Program-made: the position numbers and the translations under genes
Origin: DASPMP01 sp035626995
Lineage (GTDB): Bacteria; Gemmatimonadota; Gemmatimonadetes; Gemmatimonadales; Gemmatimonadaceae
DNA: 64,000 nucleotides
Reading direction: 5' to 3'
Assembly (NCBI GenBank): GCA_035626995.1
Contig: DASPMP010000245.1
Span: 1 to 64,000 of the forward strand
In this document: in pieces, positions 33,847 to 41,454 of the stretch
Position numbering within the stretch: the stretch's first letter is position 1
Layout: every line of letters begins with the position of its first letter
The notes under the pieces: generated by a model
The model's input: the letters and a program-made list of their open reading frames with translations, nothing else
The model's database searches: none
Told to the model about the DNA's origin: nothing

Positions 33847-35484
33847 ATGCAATCGCAAGAGATCGCGGAACTGCATAGCCTCCTCATCGATTCCGTTCGG
33901 GATTATGCGATCTTCGCCCTGGACCCCACCGGCCACGTGCTCAGCTGGAACGCCGGAGCACGGCGATTCAAGGGGTATGAGGCGCACGAGATCATCGGCA
34001 AGCACTTCTCCGTCTTCTATCCGCGCGAGCTCGTCGACGAGGGATTTCCCGACTACGAGCTGAAGGTTGCCGCCGAGACAGGCCGCTTCGAGGACGAAGG
34101 CTGGCGCATCCGCAAGGACGGCACGCGCTTCTGGGCCAACGTGGTGATCACGGCCCTGCGTGACAAAAAGGGTGAGCTCCGCGGGTTCGGCAAGGTCACC
34201 CGCGACCTCACCGCGCGACGCGAAGCGGAGGAAGCGCTGCGCGAAAGCGAGGAGCGATTCCGGCTCCTCGTTGATGGCGTCAGGGACTACGCGATCTTCC
34301 TGATGGACCCGAAGGGGAACGTCATGACGTGGAATCCCGGCGCCGAGCGTATCAAGGGGTACCACGCCGACGAGATCATCGGGAGGTCCTTCAAGCAATT
34401 CTACACACCCGATGACATCGCGAGCCGTCACCCGGACAAGGAGCTCGAGACAGCGGCGCGCACGGGAAAGTTCGAGGAGGAAGGCTGGCGCGTCCGGAAG
34501 GACGGCTCGACGTTCTGGGCCAGCGTCCTGATCAGCGCACTCCGGAACAAGTCCGGAGAGCTCGTCGGATTCGCCAAGGTGACGCGCGACCTCACGGAGC
34601 GGCGCCAGGCGCAGGAGCGGGAGATGCGTGCGGCGCAGCGGCTGGCGCTCGAGGAAGCGGCGCGGCGCGAGGCTGAAGTTCGCGAAGAAGAAGTGCGCGC
34701 GATGGCCGACCAGCTCGAGCGGCACAGCGACGAGCTCGAGAAGCGCACGCGGGAGGCGGAACAGGCACGTCAGCGCGCCGACGAGGCGAACAAGGTGAAG
34801 GGACAATTCCTCGCCGCCATGTCGCACGAGCTGCGGACCCCGCTCAACGCCATCGGCGGCTACGCCGACCTGCTGCTCCTCGAGGTCGCCGGCACGATCA
34901 ACGAAAAGCAGCGGGACCATCTCGAGCGGGTCAAGCGCAGCCAGGCGCACCTGCTCGCAATCATCAACGACATCCTCGGCTTCACCCGCATCGAGGCTGG
35001 CCAGCTCACCTACGACTTCGACAACATCTCGCTGGATGAGGCGGCCCAGTCCGCGATGCAGCTGCTCGCCGGCCAGGCGCAGACCAAACGCGTGGCGCTG
35101 AACTTCGTTCCCGTCGACGGACCGGTGACGGCGTGGGCGGATCGCGCCAAGGTCGAGCAGATCGTGCTCAACCTGGTGTCGAACGCGCTGAAGTTCACCG
35201 ACACCGGTGAGATCACGGTGTCGACGCGTGTATCCGGCGATCGCGCGATGATTTCCGTGCGCGACACCGGGTTTGGCATTCCCGCGGACAAGCTCGAGTC
35301 GGTGTTCGAGCCGTTCGTGCAGGTTGGGCGGTCGCTCACCAAGAACAAGGAAGGCACGGGGCTCGGGCTGGCGATCAGCCGTGACCTGGCGCGCGCGATG
35401 AAGGGAGATCTCACCGCGCAGAGCGAGGTGGATGTGGGTTCGGAGTTCACGGTCTCGCTGCCTCTCTCTGCGAACTCGGCGTAG
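33847..35484 (+). CDS. PAS-PAS sensor histidine kinase
   Basis: A 545-aa cytoplasmic kinase. Two closely related PAS domains (~8-125 and ~140-255) each have DYAIF, a W-N-G/P-A turn and a PAC end (GFGKVTRDLT; GFAKVTRDLT), so they arose by duplication. A charged coiled coil (~256-315) leads to HisKA with His327 in AMSHELRTPLNAI and HATPase_c with NLVSNALKF, DTGFGIP and GTGLGLAIS. The PAS pair resembles those that sense redox state or bind small ligands. No response regulator is adjacent. Confidence 0.92.
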   Translation: MQSQEIAELHSLLIDSVRDYAIFALDPTGHVLSWNAGARRFKGYEAHEIIGKHFSVFYPRELVDEGFPDYELKVAAETGRFEDEGWRIRKDGTRFWANVVITALRDKKGELRGFGKVTRDLTARREAEEALRESEERFRLLVDGVRDYAIFLMDPKGNVMTWNPGAERIKGYHADEIIGRSFKQFYTPDDIASRHPDKELETAARTGKFEEEGWRVRKDGSTFWASVLISALRNKSGELVGFAKVTRDLTERRQAQEREMRAAQRLALEEAARREAEVREEEVRAMADQLERHSDELEKRTREAEQARQRADEANKVKGQFLAAMSHELRTPLNAIGGYADLLLLEVAGTINEKQRDHLERVKRSQAHLLAIINDILGFTRIEAGQLTYDFDNISLDEAAQSAMQLLAGQAQTKRVALNFVPVDGPVTAWADRAKVEQIVLNLVSNALKFTDTGEITVSTRVSGDRAMISVRDTGFGIPADKLESVFEPFVQVGRSLTKNKEGTGLGLAISRDLARAMKGDLTAQSEVDVGSEFTVSLPLSANSA

Positions 35485-35524
35485 GAATTCCGAAAAAGGG
35501 CTAGCGAAACCGGCGTGGTTGAGT

Positions 35525-35546
35525 ATACGTAGAGCTACAAGGTATG
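35525..35546 (+). promoter_or_regulatory. 22-bp PadR-type operator ending on the start codon
   Basis: The site has ATAC at the start, GTAG-AG-CTAC in the middle and GTAT near the end, so it is a nested inverted repeat. Its last three bases are the start codon of the PadR gene. It shares 20 of 22 bases with the site at 38177 and twelve fixed positions with the two sites at 31192-31235. Confidence 0.7.
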
Positions 35547-35966
35547 CCTCCCACACCGCCATCCACCGGGCCAACGGACATCAGCAAGGACCTGATGGCT
35601 GCGTCCTCCACGCCGATCGTGCTCGCGATCCTGGCCGAGGGGGACAGTTACGGCTATGCGATCCTCCAGCGCGTTCGTGAGTTGTCGGGCGGTCGTCTCG
35701 AATGGACCGACGGGATGCTCTATCCTGTCCTGCATCGTCTCGAACGCCTCGGCTACGTGAAGGCGCGCTGGGAGACCGCCGAGAGCGGACGTAAGCGGAA
35801 GTACTACCATATAACAGCGGCGGGTAAGACCCAGCTCGCCGAAGAGCGGCGGCAGTGGCAGGTGATCAACGCGACGCTTGGTGGCATCTGGCAGCCGCTC
35901 GCGCGTCCCGCGCCCGCGCATCGTCCGCGTTTCGCGTACGATAACCTTCAACCTGCGTTCGCATGA
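35544..35966 (+). CDS. PadR family transcriptional regulator
   Basis: A 140-aa winged-helix regulator: STPIVLAILAEGDSYGYAILQ, GMLYPVLHRLERLGYVKARW and GRKRKYYHITAAGKTQL are typical PadR segments. The first 17 residues are Pro/Ser/Thr-rich. Since the operator ends on this ATG, the transcript is probably leaderless; Met18 is an alternative start. The stop overlaps the next start (ATGA), so the membrane protein that follows is its cotranscribed partner and likely target. Confidence 0.92.
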   Translation: MPPTPPSTGPTDISKDLMAASSTPIVLAILAEGDSYGYAILQRVRELSGGRLEWTDGMLYPVLHRLERLGYVKARWETAESGRKRKYYHITAAGKTQLAEERRQWQVINATLGGIWQPLARPAPAHRPRFAYDNLQPAFA

Positions 35967-37339
35967 GACCCACGACCAACGCGAACGTGCTCGAGGAGCA
36001 GATCGCCCAGTGGCGGCAGTACCTGCTGCGCCGGCAGGCCATCGGCTCGCGGGATGTCGCGGAGCTGGAGGATCACCTGCGCGAGCAGGTCGCGTCACTC
36101 AGCGACGTTGGCCTCGCACCCGATGAAGCGTTTCTCGTCGCGGTGAAGCGGATGGGGAATCTCGACTCCCTCTCGCGCGAGTTCGCGCTGGAGCATTCAG
36201 AGCGGCTCTGGAAGCAACTGGTGGTCGTGCCGACCGCGAGCGCTGACAGCGCCGCACCCGGACGCATGGACGCGATCGTCGCCTTCGCGCTGGCCGTTGG
36301 CGCTGCGATCGCCATCAAGGCGCCGAATCTCTTCGGCAAGCTGTGGGGACAGGACGAGGTGTTCTACGCGCGCAACATCAGCCTCTTCGTCCTCCCATTT
36401 CTCGTCGGCTACTTTGTGTGGAAACGGGATCTCAGCGCATCGTCCATGACCCGGTGGCTCGCGGTTGCTTTCGTCGCCGCGGCGATCTTCGCGAACATTT
36501 ATCCGTATACGTCAGCCGACAGCAGCACCCAGATTCTTGCAGCCATTCACCTTCCCATCGCGCTATGGCTCGCGGTTGGTATCGCGTATGCCGGGGGTCG
36601 GTGGAGCCAGGTGGCGGGACGCATGGACTTCATCCGCTTCTCCGGCGAGTGGGTCATCTACCTGGTGCTCATTGCGCTCGGCGGCGGGCTCCTGACCGGT
36701 TTCCTCGTCATGATGTTCACCACCATCGGGGTGAACGTCGAGCGATTCGTGGAGCACTGGCTGATTCCCTGCGGCGCGGCCGGGGCGGTAATCGTCGCGG
36801 CGTGGCTGGTGGAGGCGAAACAGAGCGTCATCGAGAACATGGCGCCCGTGCTGACGCGGCTCTTCTCGCCGCTGTTCACCGCGGTGCTCCTGACGTTCCT
36901 CGGGACGCTGCTGTTCACGGGACGCGCGGTGAATGTCGAACGCGAGATGCTGATGGCGTTCAATGGACTGCTCGTCATCGTGCTGGCGCTGATGCTCTAC
37001 TCACTCTCGGCGCGCGATCCCGATGCACCACCCGGCATCTTCGACATCATCCAGGTGGTGCTGGTCGTCGCGGCACTCGTCGCGGATGCCCTCGCCCTCT
37101 GGAACATCGTGGGGCGCATCACGGAGTTCGGGTTCAGTCCCAACCGCGTCGCCGTGCTGGGAATGAACATGATCCTGCTGGTGAATCTTGCGTGGTCGGC
37201 GATGCTGTACGTCCGCTTCCTGCGGAATCGCGACTCGCTCGCAGGGCTGGAGCGGTGGCAGACGCGATACCTCCACGTGTACGCGATCTGGGCGGCGATT
37301 GTGGTGATCGTGTTTCCGCCGCTGTTCGGGTATCGCTGA
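35963..37339 (+). CDS. PadR-linked multi-pass membrane protein with permease prefix domain
   Basis: A 458-aa protein. Residues ~5-75 are a prefix domain (LEEQIAQWRQYLLRRQ, then VAELEDHLREQV) like that found at the N-terminus of ADOP permeases. From ~95 on there are about eleven hydrophobic helices and no large loop, like DUF4153-type proteins. Function is unknown; the PadR coupling suggests a role in envelope stress or export. Confidence 0.8.
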   Translation: MRPTTNANVLEEQIAQWRQYLLRRQAIGSRDVAELEDHLREQVASLSDVGLAPDEAFLVAVKRMGNLDSLSREFALEHSERLWKQLVVVPTASADSAAPGRMDAIVAFALAVGAAIAIKAPNLFGKLWGQDEVFYARNISLFVLPFLVGYFVWKRDLSASSMTRWLAVAFVAAAIFANIYPYTSADSSTQILAAIHLPIALWLAVGIAYAGGRWSQVAGRMDFIRFSGEWVIYLVLIALGGGLLTGFLVMMFTTIGVNVERFVEHWLIPCGAAGAVIVAAWLVEAKQSVIENMAPVLTRLFSPLFTAVLLTFLGTLLFTGRAVNVEREMLMAFNGLLVIVLALMLYSLSARDPDAPPGIFDIIQVVLVVAALVADALALWNIVGRITEFGFSPNRVAVLGMNMILLVNLAWSAMLYVRFLRNRDSLAGLERWQTRYLHVYAIWAAIVVIVFPPLFGYR

Positions 37340-37342
37340 TAT

Positions 37343-37380
37343 CGGCCTCGGCTAACGGCCTCGGCTAACGGCCTCGGCTT
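37343..37380 (+). repeat. CTCGGC-type short repeat
   Basis: Three tandem CGGCCTCGGCTAA-like words between two convergent genes; the last word runs into the toxin stop codon. Confidence 0.65.
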
Positions 37381-37807
37381 ACTGCGTACCACGGCCGCCG
37401 AGTACCCGGAATCCGCTCGCACGCGCTGCGAGCGCGAGTGCCTGATCATGCGTCGCCATCAGCAGCTCGTTGCCGGTGATCTCGCGCCACAGCTCCGCGG
37501 TGGACAGGTGAATCGCGTCGAGCGTGCCGAGTGGCGCGGGCATCGCCTGACCGGCGCGTCGAAGGATTGCGGGAGATACCTCGACGATTTCCAGTCCTTC
37601 GAGGATGCGGTACACCGCCTCTCGGCGGGCGACCAGGTCTTCCTCCTCCAGTGAACCGACGAGACGCAGCCGATCAATCGTGCGCAGGCACTCCACCTCC
37701 AGCAGTCCACTCGTGACACCGCGCGTGATCTTCCCCCATTCCGGAAGCCCGCCCGGCTGGCCGAAGACGATCCGGAGGACGACCGAAGAATCGATGTACG
37801 CGATCAC
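37379..37807 (-). CDS. vapC: PIN-domain toxin (VapC-type)
   Basis: A 142-aa PIN-domain ribonuclease. Acidic active-site candidates are Asp6 (YIDSS), Glu37 or Glu39 (LEVEC), Asp97 (TLDAIH) and Asp121 (THDQAL), the usual four positions. VapC toxins cleave tRNA or rRNA. Its ATG overlaps the antitoxin stop codon, as in most toxin-antitoxin pairs. Confidence 0.88.
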   Translation of the reverse strand: MIAYIDSSVVLRIVFGQPGGLPEWGKITRGVTSGLLEVECLRTIDRLRLVGSLEEEDLVARREAVYRILEGLEIVEVSPAILRRAGQAMPAPLGTLDAIHLSTAELWREITGNELLMATHDQALALAARASGFRVLGGRGTQ

Positions 37808-38070
37808 CGCCCGTTCCGGTCTTCAAGGAGCAGCTCGACCGCGTCAACGGAGAGTTCCGCCGGCGGCGGTAGCGGGATGTCTCCAAGCGTGCGGTAGGTG
37901 CGGATCGGTTCGCGCACCTGGAGCCGACCAGCGGACGCTGCATGAGGAACGAGCCGCGCGATGGGCTGGTCGCGATCGTAGACCGTGAGCTCGCGCCCCT
38001 TGCGAACCGCGCGCAGATACTCGCTGAGACGCGCCTTGAGCTCGGCGACGCGGACGTCGTTCTTTGACAT
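37804..38070 (-). CDS. Phd/YefM-type antitoxin
   Basis: An 88-aa antitoxin. The N-terminal part (VRVAELKARLSEYLRAVRKGRELTV with DRDQPIARLVP) is the Phd/YefM DNA-binding and dimerisation fold. The Pro-rich C-terminal tail should wrap the PIN toxin. The start at 38070 fits the family; a further ATG at 38097 would add nine residues without similarity. A palindrome with arms on and upstream of the start codon suggests autoregulation. Confidence 0.85.
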   Translation of the reverse strand: MSKNDVRVAELKARLSEYLRAVRKGRELTVYDRDQPIARLVPHAASAGRLQVREPIRTYRTLGDIPLPPPAELSVDAVELLLEDRNGR

Positions 38071-38097
38071 GGTCACAAGATAGTCATGAGTGACCAT
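38069..38097 (-). promoter_or_regulatory. Toxin-antitoxin operator and probable leaderless promoter
   Basis: Perfect 8-bp arms, ATGGTCAC (38069-38076) and GTGACCAT (38090-38097), flank a 13-bp centre. The inner arm overlaps the antitoxin start codon. TATCTT on the minus strand lies six bases before the ATG and could be the -10; no good -35 is seen. Confidence 0.65.
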
Positions 38098-38109
38098 AAC
38101 GGCCAGCTG

Positions 38110-38145
38110 CTCGGCTCTCGGCCTCGGCTCTCAGCCTTGGCCGTA
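38110..38145 (+). repeat. CTCGGC-type short repeat
   Basis: CTCGGCTCTCGGCCTCGGC words upstream of the toxin-antitoxin pair. A second block of the same words lies at 38206-38238, inside the short leader ORF. Confidence 0.65.
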
Positions 38146-38176
38146 GCTGTTGAAAGTGAAACTCCGCCAGGGACGC

Positions 38177-38198
38177 ATACGTAGAGCTGCGAGGTATG
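38177..38198 (+). promoter_or_regulatory. 22-bp PadR-type operator before the serine hydrolase
   Basis: It differs from the PadR site at 35525 in only two of 22 positions. No PadR gene follows; the site ends on an ATG that opens a 25-codon frame leading into the serine hydrolase gene. It suggests that the hydrolase belongs to the PadR regulon, or is a relic of a lost padR gene. Confidence 0.6.
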
Positions 38199-38273
38199 GG
38201 CCTGTTCTCAGCCCTCGGTCCTCGGCTCTCGGCTCGGGGTAAGCAACGTCTCACTGGAGTTTTCGCACCATGA
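38196..38273 (+). CDS. Possible 25-aa leader peptide
   Basis: The frame begins MGLFSALGPRL on the last three bases of the PadR-type site and ends in an ATGA overlap with the serine hydrolase start. If translated it would be leaderless and couple translation to the hydrolase. Its middle is made of the CTCGGC repeat, so it could be chance. Confidence 0.3.
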   Translation: MGLFSALGPRLSARGKQRLTGVFAP

Positions 38274-40270
38274 CAACGCCGTTCATCGCGGTCGGATCCG
38301 CCCTCAGACCCGCTGTTAGATCCGCCGTCAGTTCCGCCGTTAGGTCCGTCGTGTCCGCAGTGGTTGTCACGGTATTGGCGATACCTGCAGCGGCTCAGGA
38401 CAAGGCAGCAAAAATCGACGCCATCTTCCGCGCGATCACAGCCGAGACTCCAGGATGCGCCGCGGGTGTTTCGCAGAATGGCAAGATCGTGATGACGCGC
38501 TACTACGGGCTTGCCGACCTCGAGAAGCGCACGCCGATCGGAGCGAACTCGCTCTTCGACATTGGCTCCACCCAGAAGCAGTTCACTGCGACATCCATCC
38601 TGCTCCTTGCACAGGATGGCCGGCTCAAGCTCGACGACGACATCCGCAAGCATCTCCCCGAGCTGCCCGACTACGGCCACACGATCACTGTCGACAACCT
38701 GATCACCCACACCGGCGGCATCCGCGACTGGACGGGGATCATCGGACTCGCGCCAGAGGGCACGGACGTCCACACGCTGCTCCTGCGCCAACGCGGCCTC
38801 AACTTCGTCCCTGGTACCGAGTGGGGATACTCGAACGGAGGCTACGAGCTGGCGAAGCTGATCGTCGCGCGCGTCAGCGGGATGTCGTTCGCGGACTTCA
38901 CGAAAAAGCGAATCTTCGAGCCGATGGGGATGAAGTCGACGGCGTACGTCCCCGACATCATGCAGGCGGGTTCAAACGCCGCGATGGGGTATCAGAAGGA
39001 CGGCGCGTCATGGAAGCCGTACATGCGACTCGGCAACAACCGCGGCGGCGGCGCCATCGTGAGCACCATCCCGGACATGCTCACCTGGCAGGATGCGCTC
39101 GCCAGCGGGAAGCTCGGCAGGCAGGTGACGACGCAGCTCCACGAGCAGGTGCGCCTGACGAATGGACGCAAGCTGGACTACGCGCGTGGCGTCATCGTGG
39201 ACTCGACTCCCGGCGGGGTAATCATTTCTCATTCCGGTGGGGCCGCTGGCTTCAGCACCTGGATGGGTCGCATCCCCGAGAGCAACCTCTCCGCGGCCGT
39301 GTCGTGCAACTTCGATCCGGTATCCGCGACGAACCTCGCGGGTCGCATGATCGACGACGTCTTCCTGTCGCCGCCGGATCCCGCGGCCATCGCCCGGTGG
39401 CGGGCGACGCGTCCGGCCGCGGCTCCCGGCGTCGACGTCAGCAGTCGCGCGGGACTCTTCTTCGACGAGAAGACCGGCGAGCCGATGCGGCTTGGCGTGC
39501 AGAACGGGCGCTTGATGGTCGCGAACGGTCCGCCGCTCGTGGCAGTGAACGCGACCACGTTCCGCGTCATGAACCCATCGACGTTCTTCCGGTCGCAGGA
39601 CGATTTTACCATGACCTTCACCGAGGCCGGCGACATCGAGTTCAGGAGCATGGAAGGCGATGTGACCCGCTACCGTCGAGCGCAGCCATACACCGCGACC
39701 GCGGCGGAGTTGAAGGCCGTCGATGGACGGTACGAAAGCACGGAGCTCGGATCCGTATTCGAGGTGATTCCCGGGACGAACACGGTTGCGATTCGCTCCG
39801 AGAGTATGCCGGAACGATCCACCGAGCTCACGGCAGTTGCTCCTGACACATACATGTTCCGCATGATGATCGTGCGCTTCTCGCGCGATGCGAGCGGGAA
39901 TGTGAACGGCTTCGTCTACAGCAATCCCGTGGCAAAAGGTGTGCAGTTCACGCGGCTCGGCGACCGCACGAACGTTTCGGCCGCGGTGAGCGCGCCTGCG
40001 GGCGCTGCCCCGAACCTGGCAGCCTTCGTGGGTGAGTACGAGATGGGCCCCGGGCGTACCATCGTCGTGACGCTCGAGAACGGGCAGCTCTACGGTGAGC
40101 CGGCCGGTAATCCAAAGCGCGTGCTCGCGCACATTTCCGGGACGACGTTTGGTGTCGAGCGTGTCGACGCGGCCCTGAGCATCACATTTACAGTTGGTGC
40201 CGACGGCAAGGTCACGGAAATGGTGATGAAGCGCGGAGGGCAGGAGATGCCGGCGAAGAAGATCAAATAG
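38270..40270 (+). CDS. Serine hydrolase, beta-lactamase class C family, with two C-terminal beta modules
   Basis: A 666-aa exported hydrolase. The signal region (residues 1-42) is unusual, built from short AVRS-like repeats before a hydrophobic stretch ending AIPAAAQ. The catalytic domain (~45-375) has S100-T-Q-K103, YSN in WGYSNGGYEL and HSGG in ISHSGGAAGF. Two DUF3471-like modules follow (~385-540 and ~565-660). It is expected to act as a periplasmic esterase or peptidase. The GGAG 11 bases upstream is weak. It converges with a small membrane protein gene, with an 8-bp overlap. Confidence 0.9.
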   Translation: MTTPFIAVGSALRPAVRSAVSSAVRSVVSAVVVTVLAIPAAAQDKAAKIDAIFRAITAETPGCAAGVSQNGKIVMTRYYGLADLEKRTPIGANSLFDIGSTQKQFTATSILLLAQDGRLKLDDDIRKHLPELPDYGHTITVDNLITHTGGIRDWTGIIGLAPEGTDVHTLLLRQRGLNFVPGTEWGYSNGGYELAKLIVARVSGMSFADFTKKRIFEPMGMKSTAYVPDIMQAGSNAAMGYQKDGASWKPYMRLGNNRGGGAIVSTIPDMLTWQDALASGKLGRQVTTQLHEQVRLTNGRKLDYARGVIVDSTPGGVIISHSGGAAGFSTWMGRIPESNLSAAVSCNFDPVSATNLAGRMIDDVFLSPPDPAAIARWRATRPAAAPGVDVSSRAGLFFDEKTGEPMRLGVQNGRLMVANGPPLVAVNATTFRVMNPSTFFRSQDDFTMTFTEAGDIEFRSMEGDVTRYRRAQPYTATAAELKAVDGRYESTELGSVFEVIPGTNTVAIRSESMPERSTELTAVAPDTYMFRMMIVRFSRDASGNVNGFVYSNPVAKGVQFTRLGDRTNVSAAVSAPAGAAPNLAAFVGEYEMGPGRTIVVTLENGQLYGEPAGNPKRVLAHISGTTFGVERVDAALSITFTVGADGKVTEMVMKRGGQEMPAKKIK

Positions 40271-40964
40271 CCTCGGCTCGGTGGTTTGGGCGGATGAGCA
40301 GGACGCCGAGCGCGATGAGCCAGATGGGGAGTACGACGTTGTTCGCGTCGGCCACCAGTGACACCACAGGGGTCACGTTGCGGAATGCTGCCGCGAACCC
40401 GATCACCGCCACTGCGATTCCGGTCCAACCGGCCACCCGGCGACCGGAGCGCAGGAGGGCAACCGCAGTGAGGGCGAAGAAAGCATTGAGCGACAGTTCG
40501 CCAACGAACTCGCCGATGAAGTTGCCGAGATACGCATTGAGGCCGCGGAAGATCGAGTCGATCACGATTCGTCCATCGGGAGTCGCAGTGGCGTATGCCT
40601 GCGCGAGTTCCCAATGCACCGAAGGCCAGCGCGCCAGGCCGAGCAGCATGCTGAAGGCGCTGATGACTGCCGCGACGAGCGCGGCACGCGTCGCGTTCGG
40701 CGTGGTGCTGCCCCACGCCGCGTGTGCGCCGATCCCCGCGGGAATCAGGAGCAGCGGCAGGATGGCGTACACCATCCATACACCGCGTCCGGCAGCCCCA
40801 AGACCGACGAGCGTTGGAAGCACATCCGCCGCGGCGCCATCGAGCACGTCGGGATAGTTGAAGTACGCGGCGAGCCACGTGAACACGGCGAGGAAGCCAA
40901 CCGCGGACGCGATGAGCGACCAGCCGCCCACGCGTGCGGTGCGCGACGCTGAAATTTCCTTCAT
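40263..40964 (-). CDS. Six-helix membrane protein, DUF4386-like
   Basis: A 233-aa protein with about six membrane helices (starting GGWSLIASAVGFLAVFTWLAA and ending VVLPIWLIALGVLLI). The pattern resembles the DUF4386 group, whose role is unknown. The start ATG overlaps the stop of the upstream secreted protein gene (ATGA), so the two are coupled. The frame upstream of this ATG lies within that gene and is rejected. Confidence 0.7.
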   Translation of the reverse strand: MKEISASRTARVGGWSLIASAVGFLAVFTWLAAYFNYPDVLDGAAADVLPTLVGLGAAGRGVWMVYAILPLLLIPAGIGAHAAWGSTTPNATRAALVAAVISAFSMLLGLARWPSVHWELAQAYATATPDGRIVIDSIFRGLNAYLGNFIGEFVGELSLNAFFALTAVALLRSGRRVAGWTGIAVAVIGFAAAFRNVTPVVSLVADANNVVLPIWLIALGVLLIRPNHRAEAI

Positions 40965-41422
40965 CGTCCGGCACCGAGCTTGATGTCCAGGCCGACGGTG
41001 GGATTCACGCGCACTTCGCCGTCCGTTGTGGTGAGGACGCCAACGCCAAGCCGTCCATTCAGGGCGCGGAAGACGCGTCCACGAAAGCCGGCGTCGGTGA
41101 GCGCGCCATTCTTCCAACCGTCACTGAGGCTCCATACCACGGAAGGGCTGACATAGACGCCCGCGCCCTGGGACTTCGCATACCAGGTAACTCCCGCCCG
41201 GCCAAAGTTGACGTTCTCGCGCTGTCCGTCGCGGGTGATCACGGTGGGATAGTACCCGCCATGCACGCCGACATGGGCGGTGCGCCACTCCAGACCCGTG
41301 GAGGGCGAGCGAAAGATCGTGAGGTACAGCCCGCGTTCCGCAGGCCGCGCGGTCTGGGCGACGACCTCGGTGGACCCGGCAATCATGGCGGCGGCGAGCG
41401 TGACGGCGAAGGCAAGACGCAT
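40961..41422 (-). CDS. Secreted protein of unknown function
   Basis: A 153-aa protein with a signal peptide (LAFAVTLAAAMIAGSTEVVAQ). The mature part has alternating hydrophobic strands rich in Gly and aromatics (GLYLTIFRSPS, AGVYVSPSVVWSLS, LGVGVLTTTDGEVRVNPTVGLDIKLG), which suggests a small beta-barrel or beta-sandwich. No family is recognised. It is divergent from the AraC regulator (33 bp), which may control it. Confidence 0.7.
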   Translation of the reverse strand: MRLAFAVTLAAAMIAGSTEVVAQTARPAERGLYLTIFRSPSTGLEWRTAHVGVHGGYYPTVITRDGQRENVNFGRAGVTWYAKSQGAGVYVSPSVVWSLSDGWKNGALTDAGFRGRVFRALNGRLGVGVLTTTDGEVRVNPTVGLDIKLGAGR

Positions 41423-41454
41423 GGAAAGTCTCTCGAGTTGAGGTTGAACGCAGT

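Noticed and set aside
33253..35574. 773-codon minus-strand ORF opposite the PAS histidine kinase
   Set aside because: A shadow frame of a high-GC gene whose plus strand encodes complete PAS, HisKA and HATPase domains.
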